This document shows positions 33,495 through 44,511 of a stretch of DNA of 64,000 nt, one piece after another; the first letter of the stretch is position 1; every line of letters begins with the position of its first letter. Both the position numbers and the translations under genes were made by a program. The notes beneath the pieces are model-generated. The model saw nothing but the letters and a program-made list of their open reading frames with translations. It was not told the origin of the DNA and did no database searches. Source of the stretch: Actinostola sp. cb2023 (Eukaryota > Cnidaria > Anthozoa > Actiniaria > Actinostolidae); the NCBI GenBank assembly GCA_033675265.1, contig JAUJYZ010000450.1:158501-222500 (forward strand). The letters are read 5' to 3'.

Positions 33495-33981
33495 TACTGT
33501 CAACGTGGTTTACGAAAAAGAAACCTTGTGAACATAGGCGAGTGGGAAGAATATCCAACTGCCAAATATGGAAACTAGTAGTTGTCATTAAGGACAAAAA
33601 AAAAACAAATCTGCTCTAGTGTGTCCTGTCTACACAGTACTCTATCGATATATATAATTCGTGATATAACCATTATGAATGTCTTTAAAAATAGACTTTG
33701 CATAAGTAGTCTCTACTTTGGCGTTCTCTTATCTCCGATATATTTTTCTAAGCTTCTATCGGAGGAGAAATTCCAAAGTAGAGTCTGCTCATAGTCTTTG
33801 AAATGTATTAAGCCGATCGATGGCGTACTAAATATATGTTGCAACGTCGGTCACGTAACATTTTTTAATAGGTGAATTTAAAGCGCAATATTGCTGGCAA
33901 TATAAATGCAGCGTGTCCATTTCTGTGCGGACCAAGTAGTGATGTATTCAAATGTTCCTTGATTTAGTGTCTTTTTAACGC

Positions 33982-33987
33982 AATAAA
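33982..33987 (+). terminator. Possible polyadenylation signal for the SLC5 gene
   Basis: An AATAAA hexamer about 490 bp after the SLC5 stop codon. Only the hexamer is seen, and AT-rich DNA contains such hexamers by chance. Confidence 0.25.
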
Positions 33988-34170
33988 TGTGCACTGCATG
34001 TATTGTGAATTGGTTTTCATTACTCGGGCTTCCTGCGGAATGCCCGTTTTCTTTTTCGTCATCGCCGTTATAACGTTACAAATCGCCATCTGGACTCTAA
34101 GACTCAGAACAGAAGGCTTGAACTCCCTTATTGGTTACCAGTTTGTATTACATTTTAGTGATTTAATATA

Positions 34171-35140
34171 TACAGTGTGTCTCAAAAGTTCGAGCCCCTA
34201 CTTTGCACAGATGAAAAGCGTACTTTCCAATCTGTTAAGATTATGAAAGTTTTAGTGTTTATTATTCCATGTCTCTATTATTTTTGTTAGCATTTTCAGT
34301 ATCCTACATGGCCTCGTTTAGTTTTTTTTGAAATCGAATGCGACAGTTCCTGGAGTGACGTCGTATGGGTATTTCTCCATGCTTTGGAGAGCCGCCTCTT
34401 TATTAGCTGTACCATGGTTTTCGGGATCGGATCTTTTAATGAAACTTCATCCATAATATTCCAGAGATTCTCGACTGGGTTAATATCTGGATAATTAGCG
34501 GGCCAATCAGCTTCTTCGATGATATTCGGCAAGTTTTGATAGCATCAATTTTGGGTAGACTTTGCTGTGTGGGCCGGTGTTCCATCTTGTACGAAGGTCA
34601 TGTTCTTGTTTGAGCTTAACAACTTCTATTACGGGTTTTTCAGTTGTGGATCGCCGGATAAGTAATGGTCTGACCTCCTTCTCTAGGATGCTGTTGACAT
34701 AGTAGTTGGCCGTCTCAGTTTGCCCTTGTGGAATGAAGTGCAAATCTGTCAAGCCGCGACCGGTCATGCCACCCCAAATGAGCCATTTTGAACTTTGCTT
34801 AACTTGATAAGCTGAGGGAACTTGGCTTTCTTGCGAGCCTCGTACCACATCATTATTCGGAATTGGGAATAATAGGTATTTAGGGCATTCGTCTGTAAAA
34901 AGGAAATCTTCCCACTATTCTGCAGTATAAGATGTTTGTATTTTTTTGCAAACTTCATGCGAGCTGTGCGTTTTTTCCTCTCAAAAGTGTTTTTTCTTTC
35001 GTCGAAACGGCTTTGTTGTTGTTGTTGTTGTTGCTTCCAACCTTTTTTTTATTCATATATCGCCATGCCGTCGCTCTTGAACCAGATAAACCTTTATTCT
35101 GTCGATAATAATAATTAGATGTTAAGTAATCTTTCAAGTG
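34171..35140 (-). pseudogene. Tc1/mariner transposase, decayed
   Basis: Read on the minus strand in several frames: an HTH-like RQNKGLSGSRATAWRYMNKK (about 35040-35100), FTDECP with the first catalytic Asp (about 34890), KWLIWGGMTGRGLTDLHF, then VQDGTPAHTAKST with the second Asp (about 34560-34590), and DWPANYPDINPVENLWNIMD with the closing acidic residue (about 34440-34510). Frameshifts and stops separate these blocks, so no intact protein is encoded. At the 3' side a Tc1-like terminus TACAGTGTGTCTCAAAAG starts at 34171. I could not find its partner upstream, so the 5' end is lost or rearranged. Confidence 0.85.
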
Positions 35141-35371
35141 GAGTTACCTCGTTTGTACTTAGCTTTCTAGATAACATTTTTGGCTCTTTTGCTCAAGACT
35201 GCTGGTCTTCTCATTCTTGCTTTGTCTTCTCGACTTGACCACTTTTTCACTCAACTCTCACTTTTGTTTAATAATTTGGTCAAAAATCTCGAAGTTTCGT
35301 TTACATGCAGATAGCCCTGAGGATCTTAGTATACAAGCTTATGCTCTAAAGTATGAGACATGTGCTGTATT

Positions 35372-35762
35372 TAGGCCCCGTCCACACTACTCCGTAGTTT
35401 GAAAACGCATATTTTTACCGAGCGTCCACACTAAAACGATTGAAAACGGAAATGTTTCTCTATGAAAACGGAGGTCTATCGTTTTAGTGCGGACGGCAAA
35501 AACGGAGCTTTTCAGAAACTCTACGCCACAACTCAGCCCCAGTTTCCCACGGGAATAGCCGATAGTATCGCTAGTACTACTGGAGCATGCGTAGTGAACA
35601 GAAAAAAACGTTCGAGCAGAGCATGGTGACGAAAACTTATCTTTGGATCATCGTTTTCATTCCCTAGTATGGACGATCGAAAACAATGTGAAAACTCTAG
35701 TATGGACGCATTTTCGGTCAAAGGAACGGAGGAGTTCAAAAACGGATTTGTGTGGGGCCGTA
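35372..35762. mobile_element. MITE with TIR GGCCCCGTCCACACTA
   Basis: The left end AGGCCCCGTCCACACTAC is matched by GTGTGGGGCC at the right. Internally, GTCCACACTAAAACGAT, TCGTTTTAGTGCGGAC and TAGTATGGAC-type blocks repeat in both orientations. The plus ORF at 35669-35944 runs out of it and is not supported. Confidence 0.7.
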
Positions 35763-36864
35763 GAGGATGCATCTCTGAAAAAGAAGTCCAAACTAAGATA
35801 AACATTAGAAAATTGAGAGACAACATAAAATACAATGACCTTTATTTACCGTGGTCAATATGCTTAGCTAAATGCTACTTTTCAGCCATGCCACAAATGA
35901 TGAAGAAAAACAGTAGCCATGCACAACTTTCCTTGGTTGCTTAGACCTGAAGAAGAAGCCTGTGCGCTAGACGAATGATTTGATGACGAACTATTGCCAT
36001 TAGCAACTCCGGTCCGGTCATGAAATCCGGCGCCTGAGCTCAGGGCGTTCCCTGGAATAGAAGTGTCGTCGTAAAAGAGACTGAACGTATAAATGGCAGC
36101 AACGAATAAAGTGTACACAACTACAGCAGTTAGTTAGTAAGATGGTTTTGTGTTTGCCTGTAATAATAATAATAAATAATATTAGTATAATTTTAGACAG
36201 TGAATATAGAGTTTCGCGCACTGTGATTGGTTGAGCGACCAGTGATTATGGGACGATAATCTCTGCTCGAGAGCGGAAGTACAATTACCAACGAAAGTAC
36301 CAATAAAACGGTTTTTTACATTACTAGGGAACTATTTCAGAGCTAGAAATAGTGCTAAAACCTTGGATCGACAGATTTAGCCGAACTAAATATAGTGTGA
36401 CTAAAACAGTGTTTCGTCACTCGTTGCGTGACTACTCGGTAAAACATGGATGCCTACTGAATTAGCTTGACTTTCGATTTATGTATTTTAAGTCCATCAA
36501 GTATAATTTATCTTCTATATTGACGATACTCGACCATGATTTAAAGTGTAAATATAGCCAATAACTAAAGCACAAGTAGCCCGAGTAATTGTAAATGTTT
36601 GCACAGCTTTGTACATGAAAAATAAACTGAACCATCCTGTATAGTCAATAAAGGGAAATTAGGATTGAGGTAATTAAGATGTCACGGCCATGTGAGTAAG
36701 AACAGGAAATTAGCAGTTCCAAGCCTAGTCATTAATGCAGCAAAACTGTGTTATTCCTCGAGTAACCGACCCACCAGTCGTCAATAAGACACAAGTTCTG
36801 TCCACAAACTGTTGAAACATTTGAATACAGCGGCTATCACAAGACCGATCGTCAAAGTGAAGAT

Positions 36865-37797
36865 ATGTTTTCTGATATAAAAGTTGGTCCCCATCGTTGC
36901 CTCCTTCAAGAAGGCGAAGGTATTGCTATGATTGTTATCAATATCTTGCTATGCATTCTTGGTAGCCTTGGCAATGTTATCGTGTGTTTTACCATTGGTC
37001 TTACTCCATCTCTACATACTCTCTCAAGTTATTGTATTCTCAACTTGTCCGCTGCAGATCTTCTTGTCGCCTGTATTGTTGAGCCATGTTTGGTGTTCAT
37101 CCTCTCTTGGAAACTGCATGGAACCTGCCCTGTGAAGGTCGAGCATGCTGCCCGTCTTGTCGGGAATCTATCTTGTGGGATATCAATATTAACGTTAGCA
37201 ATCATGAGCGTTGAACGATGCTTTGCTATAGTTAAACCAATGACATACAAATATATCATAACCACTACAAGACTTAAAGGACTTTTAATTTTTACGTGGT
37301 TTTTCTGTTGGATTACTCCCAGCCTTGATGCATTTATAGATGAATCAACGAAAGACACCTATGTTCAGTTTACAGTGATTGCAATGGGATTGCTATATGC
37401 AGTCATTCTGGTTTCATATGCCTTCATGTTCAGGGTGGTACGTAAACAGTCGTACCAAAGAAGAGAACTCGGCCACACCACTAACGTCTCACACGAAGCC
37501 GAGAAAAAACTCGCGCAAACTGTCGCGTTCGTAATCGGCCTTTTTACTCTTTGTTGGTCCCCATTCGCTGTACGAATGGTGCTTAAGCCATCGGTCAACT
37601 ATGGATCAGCGTACATATGGACGGTGACTGCAAGTCTTGCTAACTCTGTAGCAAACCCTATTGTGTACTTCTACAGGAGCAACACCTTTCGAAACGCCCT
37701 CAAAAATATTATCAGGGAAAACTGCTGTACGAAAAAGAGAAAAACTCTTATCTATCCAGCATTGAATATGAATGGAAAACTTACAAGGCGAGCATAA
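36865..37797 (+). CDS. Single-exon class A (rhodopsin-like) GPCR
   Basis: 310 residues, intronless, with seven predicted helices (about 20-46, 54-80, 92-114, 137-157, 166-193, 216-240, 251-271). Class A landmarks are N37 in GSLGN (TM1), D65 in LSAADLL (TM2), E117-R118-C119 in place of DRY at the end of TM3, CWSPF at 230-234 (TM6) and NPIVY at 264-268 (TM7). A Cys pair at 287-288 in the short C-tail is a likely palmitoylation site. C88 could be the TM3 cysteine, but the short second extracellular loop (about 158-166) has no partner Cys, as in melanocortin-type receptors. The product is a plasma-membrane receptor coupling to G proteins; the ligand is unknown. Intronless receptors of this general type are very numerous in cnidarians. 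The ATG follows upstream stops and gives a normal N-terminus. Confidence 0.9.
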   Translation: MFSDIKVGPHRCLLQEGEGIAMIVINILLCILGSLGNVIVCFTIGLTPSLHTLSSYCILNLSAADLLVACIVEPCLVFILSWKLHGTCPVKVEHAARLVGNLSCGISILTLAIMSVERCFAIVKPMTYKYIITTTRLKGLLIFTWFFCWITPSLDAFIDESTKDTYVQFTVIAMGLLYAVILVSYAFMFRVVRKQSYQRRELGHTTNVSHEAEKKLAQTVAFVIGLFTLCWSPFAVRMVLKPSVNYGSAYIWTVTASLANSVANPIVYFYRSNTFRNALKNIIRENCCTKKRKTLIYPALNMNGKLTRRA

Positions 37798-37904
37798 TAT
37801 ATGCACTGAATTTGGTAAATATCTCTCCAAAATAATATATTCCAATTTTTAGACGAGAAACAGATGACCTTCTAAGTGAAATATGCAAAACAAATTGATA
37901 ATCA

Positions 37905-37931
37905 CTGATGATGACCCAATGGTCGAAAACG
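37905..37931 (+). ncRNA. Hammerhead-ribozyme-like core (Penelope-type repeat)
   Basis: CTGATGA, a hairpin GACC-CAAT-GGTC, then GAAAACG. This fits the hammerhead layout CUGANGA / stem II / GAAA, with one extra base before stem II. Such cores are known in the terminal repeats of Penelope-like elements. It lies about 110 bp after the GPCR stop. Stems I and III were not resolved, so activity is uncertain. Confidence 0.4.
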
Positions 37932-37939
37932 TTTTGAAC

Positions 37940-39220
37940 ACATTTTAAACCTTCAAGCCTTTTATTTATTACAAATTTACAGCAATTATATTATGTACAA
38001 ATTGATAATAGATAACAACATTCAAATAGAATTATATTTGTCATATTCTTATATGTAATTTGTCGGCTTTACTTGCACGAATCAAGTAAGATGTATTTCA
38101 AAAAGAGAAAAAACTTGCTCAAAGTGTAATTTTGACAGTGTATGATGTCCCTCTATATATACTTGCAATTAAACTTCGGAAACTATTGGCGAGTTCTTAT
38201 TCATATTTTCATTATCTTCTTGCAGATTGAATAAACTCTGTCGCTGAGGTACTTGTCAAGCTCGTCAGTCTTCACTCACCTGTTAAAACTCATTGAAGAG
38301 AGTTACGCCTCTTTTTGCTTTCCAAACTTTGCACGGCATACTCTTCACATGAAGCATCAATTTAATTGAACAAGACGCGGAGTATCATTCATCATTTAGT
38401 ATTGGCCAGGTCAGTTGAGGCCGAGGTTTAGAGAAAACTGAGCTGCTTCGTTCATATCGTTTTGACTGCTTTGAATTGAATGATATTTGGTGAAGAAAAA
38501 ACACGATACGAGCCGGCCTCTATCTAACTAACATACGTAACTAACACCAGATAACAGAATGTGAACGAAAATTTACTTCACCGAAGTTCGATTAAAGTGA
38601 GTAAATCTCAGTATATATACCTAATTACATGAGCGTTATCGGGTTGAGAATCAAGAATTATTGAAGCTTCAACTGCTTCCTATCTGGAAAGCGAAAAATC
38701 ATCCATGTGCGCGAAAACGGAAACTCCATTCAAGAAAACAGACAAACACGGGACTGCTCTAGGGTGGCCGCGTTTAATACAGGTTGCAGCAAATATAGAG
38801 ACGTGGGAGAAAATTCGGGACTTTCAATTTAAAACTGACCGCTTAATGAACGGTGGTCGCTTAATACAGGGCCATTATATACAGGTTCCACTGCATAATT
38901 GTTTTGAAGAAGTTCTAGTTTTTTCACTCAATATGAGTTGTGTATTTAGAAAGTTCCATTATGGACACAGAAATGTAAATATAATAAGCAATTCCAACCA
39001 GTCGATTGAATAAGAGCAGATGTTTTAATTTGTTTCAGTAACCAACATATAGTAAGATCTTTTTGTTTACATTTGGCTTGATTAGCATAAATAGTACTTC
39101 AAGCCATATACAAACGGAGAATGTAATCATATCAAACTTATGCCCTGCATCATTGAACATTTGCTCCTGTTGGGACACAGTATCACGCGGACAGCGTTTT
39201 TGAATGCGCTAGACTTTAAT
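37940..39220. other. Interval without a recognised gene
   Basis: AT-rich. A 102-codon plus ORF at 38705-39013 has no recognisable domain; it contains two similar blocks (TTTAATACAGGTTG at about 38773, CTTAATACAGGGCC at about 38860) that look repeat-derived. Nothing else supported. Confidence 0.4.
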
Positions 39221-39227
39221 ATTTAAA

Positions 39228-39254
39228 CGTTTCGGCCAACTAGGCCTTCTTCAG
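39228..39254 (-). ncRNA. Hammerhead-like core downstream of the GIY-YIG fragment
   Basis: On the minus strand: CTGAAGA, a self-complementary GGCC...GGCC hairpin, then GAAACG. CUGANGA allows any base at the fifth position, so the core fits. It lies 3' of the Penelope-like GIY-YIG fragment at 39545-39905 on the same strand, as expected for the terminal repeat of such an element. Confidence 0.4.
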
Positions 39255-39314
39255 TAAAATTAATTATTTACAACACTTGGAAGCGGGAACTAAACTAAAA
39301 ATCTAATAACAATA

Positions 39315-39475
39315 ATACACCTAATTTCAAAAACGTTGTCCAATAATAATCAAAAAAGCCAAATAGGATTTCATTAAAAGACAAAAGAAGTGCACTCAAG
39401 CTGAACTGTTTCTTTTGTCTTTTTGAATGAATTCGTATTTGGCTATTTGGACAACGTTTTTGAAATTAGGTGTAC
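39315..39475. mobile_element. Palindromic MITE inside the Penelope remnant
   Basis: TACACCTAATTTCAAAAACG and its complement bound the unit. Inner arms (CCAAATAGGATTTCATT, GACAAAAGAA) pair with a few mismatches. Confidence 0.75.
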
Positions 39476-39544
39476 ATAGTAAAAAAGAACAATAGAACAA
39501 TACAATGAATGAAATGGATGTAAAAAATGTACAAAGGAGATAAA

Positions 39545-39905
39545 AAGTAATACCCAAGGTTCAGTTATTGTACCGTATGCGTTTGGATTAATTGAATTCC
39601 TGCCTTTTGTTTAGACCATAAGGGGCTAGAGTACACAATTGTGCACTCCAGAACGCCTCTCTAGTTATAGTATATTGTCTATGTTGTCAGAAACCGTAAT
39701 GCATTCAATGGCAATAAAATGAAAGTCATTAAAAGAATGATTAAGCGCATTGAAATGAATGGCGACTTCGCAAGTTTTTTTTGTTGGTTTTCATGGCTGA
39801 CTTATGATTGCGGAACTTGACCTTGAACTCATTACTAGTAGAACCTATGTATTTTAAAGAACATCTCTTGCAAGTAATTAATTGCAAGAAATGTAATTAT
39901 ATGTA
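39545..39905 (-). pseudogene. Penelope-like element, GIY-YIG endonuclease fragment
   Basis: On the minus strand ITCKRCSLKYIGSTSNEFK (from about 39890) carries the CxxC and YIG of the endonuclease, followed by FRNHKSAMKTNKK. A frameshift leads to CEVAIHFNALNHSF and a stop, and a second shift to TREAFWSAQLCTLAPYGLNK. The order CxxC - YIG - RxxH - (R)E - GLNxR matches the C-terminal nuclease of Penelope-like retroelements. No reverse transcriptase is recognisable upstream. The copy is 5'-truncated and frameshifted. Confidence 0.75.
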
Positions 39906-40149
39906 ATTGTAAGACTGTAACGCAATCATACTGCATATGTTTACGTCATCAGATTAAATATCAAATTATATAGGTTTAGGAGGCGTGCCTCGATAGCTGT
40001 TGTAGTTCAGTTCGTATAGTCACAAGTTGTAATGTACCTAACCGTATCTAACTAGTTTCAAGTACCGATCAGCATAGCGGGGACAGAGGTAAGCCTCAAT
40101 GTAATACAAAGTAATCAGAGTTTGTCTCTACTATCGTCGCCGATATTGA

Positions 40150-40366
40150 TAGAGTCGTTTTCGTATGAATGGGAAGTAGCTTACGGTACGGTTCGTGCCG
40201 TGCGGTGACCGTATCGCGCCATCGATCATCATGCGGTATCCAAGCATTCGGATTGGTCGAGCGATGATTTTGCGCGCTGTGATTGGTTGAATACAATGTC
40301 CTCGATTCCATACCGTGACCGTAACTCCATGCCGTAGGTTTCCCACTCATACGAAAACGACTCTAT
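40150..40366. mobile_element. MITE family A, copy 3 (best preserved)
   Basis: It is bounded by TAGAGTCGTTTTCGTATGA and its complement. Inside are CTTACGGTACGG, CGATTCCATACCGTGACCG and a segment shared with the 63.4-kb copy (GATTGGTTGAATA and its complement). Full-length at 217 bp. Confidence 0.8.
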
Positions 40367-40439
40367 TATAGTCTGTATCGTATCTTAATCAATCAGTATT
40401 CCTCGTATTGTAATTTGTATACTCGATATTGGAGAGCTT

Positions 40440-40826
40440 TAGATTTGACAACGAGTAAGAGTTTTCGCCGTTACGATTAGTGCGCATGCGTAAAACCGTG
40501 TCACGCCAGCTTGAAAATCTCGTTGTCATCGTTTCGACTACGACGAGATTTCTTGCAAAACTCGTTGTCTAGAGTACGAGTTTTGAGTGAGACATTTTGA
40601 CTAAATATTTCGGTCTTTTAAATCTAGAACACTCAATAACATCTTCTTTAATGATTGTTATTCTTGTTGTGATAAGAAAGAATTAAAGATCAGTGTTAGT
40701 TTTGCTAAATTTGAAGAAAAAGCGGAAGCGATAAAATTTCGTTTGTTTGTTTTTGAATCTAAATTTTGAATTTGCGCCAACATGATTACGACAACAAGTT
40801 AGCGCGCGCACTCAAAACTCGTACTC
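40440..40826. repeat. Imperfect inverted repeat downstream of the NLR-like gene
   Basis: GACAACGAGTAAGAGTTTTCG on the left and AAACTCGTACTCTTATTCGTA on the right are roughly inverted. Internal copies of AACTCGTTGTC occur, and similar ACTCGTTGTCTA motifs recur at 57826-57940. It runs into the 3' end of the coding region, so the last residues of that ORF may be repeat-derived. Confidence 0.45.
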
Positions 40827-43781
40827 TTATTCGTACTCGAATCTGAAAGCCTCAAATATCAGCTCAGCAAAGACTTGCGCTGCCAAACGACTACAAAGAC
40901 CAATGTTGCGAAGTGTTCTACCTATCGATGGATGGTTTTCACCATACGCTGATTTAAAAATGTCTAGGGCTTTTTCGTAATATGTTTGTGCTTCATCGTA
41001 TTGTCCCAATTTCTTGAAAGTAAGACCAAGGTTTTCCAGTGTTGTACCTATCATTGGATGATTTTCACCATACGCTGTTTTATAAATGACTAGGGCTTGT
41101 TGGTAACATGTTTTTGCTTCATCGTATTGTCCCAGTTCATGGAAAATACCACATAGGTTGTTCAGCGTGTTAGCTATCGATGGATGATTTTCACCATACG
41201 GTGTTTTATAAATGACTAGGGCTTGTTCGAAATATGATTTTGCTTCATCGTATTGTCCCAGTTCATGAAAAATAGCACCAAGGTTGTTCAGTGTCTGACC
41301 TATCGATGGATGATTTTCACCATACGCTGTTTTATAAATGACTAGGGCTTGTTCGAAATATGATTTCGATTCATCGTATTGTCCCAGTTTACGGAATATA
41401 TCCCCAAGGTTGTTCAGTGTAATGCCTATCAATGGATGAGTTTCACCATACGCTGTTTTATAAATGTCTAGGGCTTGTTCGAAATATGATTTCGATTCAT
41501 CGTATTGTCCCAGTTTACGGAATATATCCCCAAGGTTGTTCAGTGTAATGCCTATCAATGGATGAGTTTCACCATACGCTGTTTTATAAATGACTAGGGC
41601 TTGTTCGAAATACGTTTTTGCTTCATCGTATTGTCCCAATGTATAGAAGGTACCACCAAGGTTGTTCAGTGTTGTAGCTGTCGATGGATGATTTTCACCA
41701 TACGCTGTTTTATAAATGACTAAGGCTTGTTCGTAACATGTCTTTGCTTCATTGTATTGTCCCAGTGCATGGTAAATAAGACCAAGGTTGTTGAGTACAG
41801 TACCTACAGAATCATTGCTTTCATGGTGTGGAATATCAGCAATATATTTGTTGTGAGCGGAATGCTTTACTGCATATAGAGTTTCTTTCACTTTGGATAA
41901 TGACACTTTTTTAATATTTTCCATGTCACATTCACTTAGCTCTATTGCCAGGAGTAATTGATGAATGCCTTTGGCAGCTTCATATGCGCCATGATCCTTA
42001 CAAATCGTTCCTATTAATTTCAAAGATATTAAAAAGATATCATCGTTGCTTAAGAAGCTAGCACTTTGAAGCTGCTCAACGTAGGATTCAAGTCTTTCCG
42101 CAATTGTCTTCATGTGATTCACAAGTTGTTTTGTCACAATAAAATAGTCAGCGGAATTCTCGTAGAAACGTGCCAGTTGTGAAAAAGCAGAAATCACAAC
42201 AAACATGTCCACGTCTTTCAATTTTCCTTGGTTGTTTCGCAAACTGTGATATAGATCACTTGATGAACGCTAATCTCTTTCGCATCTTCAAAGGTAGACA
42301 ATACTAAAGATGAAGAACAAATAGTGGAAGCCACTTCATCTTCATCTTGATCGGGCATACACTTCATTACGTACTGAACGACGTATTCCAAAGGGATGGG
42401 CTCTGCAGCAATGGCTGACAGAAACTCAAACGCATGCAACATAATCTCTTCTTTGACAATTTCTCTTTCCACGGACAAACGGACAGCTGCCGTCATGGTC
42501 GTGGTATAAATCAAGCTGGTTCTCTGATATTCTGTCTCAGTTATTTCACGCTTTCCTTTCTCCAATTTTACCAGGTATTGTGGCCATGTAAACAGTACAG
42601 TTTGTTCGTAGGAAGTGCGCTCTGCACGAAAACGCCTGCGCAAGATAACGCAAGTGGTTGGAGATCTAAGGCTTTAGCTACTATTAGCATCATCTCGTTC
42701 TCATCTCTCAAGCCTGATACTCTACAAAGTAACTCCATTGCGTCAACATGCGTCATTCCGGGACTTAGAGAATCATGTAGACAATGAGAACTAAGAGCAA
42801 TAGAATGGCTGTCTTGGGTGGTGACTAGGATCTGACCCTCACCACTGATCTTCTCACCACTCTGTGGCCAGTACTTCGACAACGATTTCAGATCGGTCAC
42901 GTTGTCTACGATCATCAGCCATGAAGAATACTTGGCTACTTGTTTATCAGCAAGAGCTTTCAGCTGAATGATTTGATCCTCTTTGGAAAGATCATTCGAT
43001 GTCGTAATACTTGTTATACAATCTGGATGACAATTTAATCTGACTGCAAATTTAACATACGACTTAAACAGCGTGTCCATGTTAGACGCATTAATCGTCG
43101 CAATGAACTTGAGCTCAGCTGTGGTGTCATCAAAGTACTTCTCTCCGATCTGTCTTGCAAACACACTCTTACCGCAGCCCGGATTGCCAGACAGATAAAA
43201 CATCGTTGTCTCTCCCTTCTTTTCACTTGATAGTCTATTCATCTTTTCATAGATCCTTTCAACTTCTTCCATTCGATCAATAGTGTCATGTGAAGGTTTG
43301 GGAGGCAACACACAAAAACAACTTGGTTGTGCATTTCGTTTCTTTTCGTCTTCCAATTCCTTCTTGATGTTCTTAAGCTCCTGTTTGATGTTGTTCAGCT
43401 CCTTTGTAGGGAAGCTTGTCTGGTTTTTCATTTCATTAACCCTGGTCGTATCAAGCTTCAATGCGTTAAATGCTGTTGTAATCTTCTGAATGGATGCTTG
43501 GAAATCTGCTTCGGTTAGACTTGCATCATTATTGTGGGCGACTTCGTTGCGGATTTCTCGTAAATCATCGATGTTGTTCTTCACTATGGTTGGTAACTTT
43601 GGTCCTACACTGTCTGAATACATGATTGCGTAAAACAAGCAAGTGCAGTCCCATTCTCTCCTGTCTCCACTGGTCATATTTCCTAGAGAACGGTTGTTAC
43701 GACTGCGACTCCTTTTGGATTCCATTCCGTAGAAAGACGTGTAATTGACAGGCGTATCGTTCCACTTACCGTGCGGCGTAG
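40827..43781 (-). CDS. HEPN - STAND NTPase - TPR protein (NLR-like), main exon, two frameshifts
   Basis: Read from 43781 down to TAA at 40827-40829. Order of parts: a HEPN domain of DZIP3 type (RREWDCTCLFYAI; RNEVAH gives the R-x4-H motif); a Lys/Glu coiled coil; an NB-ARC/NACHT-like NTPase with P-loop GNPGCGKS (residues 180-187 from the Met at 43725), Walker B-like WLMIVDN, ILVTTQDS and LALSCAG; a linker; then seven 42-residue TPR units (about 41811-40926; consensus TLNNLG..F..LGQYDEAK..). Such HEPN/STAND/TPR proteins are expanded in corals, anemones and lancelets and are inferred to act in cytosolic innate immunity. Frame changes at about 42623 and 42250, both equivalent to a 1-nt loss, split it into three ORFs. 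It is a pseudogene, a polymorphic allele or carries sequence errors. The first coding block lies at 49104-49215. Confidence 0.8.
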
Positions 43782-43799
43782 CTGTGTATACACTGTAAA

Positions 43800-44285
43800 A
43801 ACAAAGGAGTCGTTTTGACCCCTTGAAAGGGGTCGTTTTTGTGACCCCAGGACGACCCCTTCAAAAGGGTCATTTTGACCCTTACTTGAAGCGACTCTTC
43901 AAGGGGTTATAACAGCTCTTTTGATAGGGTCGTTTCAACCCCTTCAGGAGTATAAATAACGACTCTCCGGAAGGGTTAAAATGGAACTACTCTTTCAGAA
44001 GAGTCAAAATGGCCCTTCAAAGAGTAATTTTGATAGACCCCACGAAGAGTTATTTTGGCCCTTGGAGTCAAAATGACTCTTCTAAGAGTAATTCTCATCG
44101 ACTCCTCAAAGAGTTATTTTGGTCAAAGGAGTCAAATTAACTCTTCAAAAAGTAATTATAAGTGACTCCATAAAGAGTTGTTTTAGACCTGTTGGGAGTC
44201 AATTTGACCAATTGAAGAGTATGTTTAGTTGACTCTACAAAGAGTCATTTTGGCATCAATATTTTTATTTTACCCCCAAAAGAGT
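43800..44285. repeat. Subterminal GAGTC/GGGTC iteron array, left side
   Basis: Dozens of GAGTC, GACTC, GGGTC and GACCC pentamers occur at roughly 15-20 bp spacing, often as GAGTCAAAATGACTC. The complementary array at 48840-49090 sits at the other end. The arrangement resembles transposase-binding subterminal repeats. Confidence 0.75.
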
Positions 44286-44511
44286 ATGCAAATGTTGGAC
44301 CATGGAAATCAAAGAAACTGAAGCAGCACCAGACAATTAAAATGTAGACACGTATGAATTAATACTTCCTTTATTATAGAGTGTTAGGTTCTGAAAATAT
44401 ACAAAATTGAAGAGCTTGGTGAATTCAATGTTTTTTTTTCAACTCTTCGGCTTACATGCAGCCATAATCTTTTATATACCTAAATATCAATGTTTAAAAT
44501 TATGACTCTTT

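Noticed and set aside
35882..36118. 78-codon minus ORF with a hydrophobic start and Ser-rich middle
   Set aside because: The apparent start is not ATG, an in-frame stop follows the nearest upstream acceptor, and no family is recognised. It could be a terminal exon but evidence is too thin.
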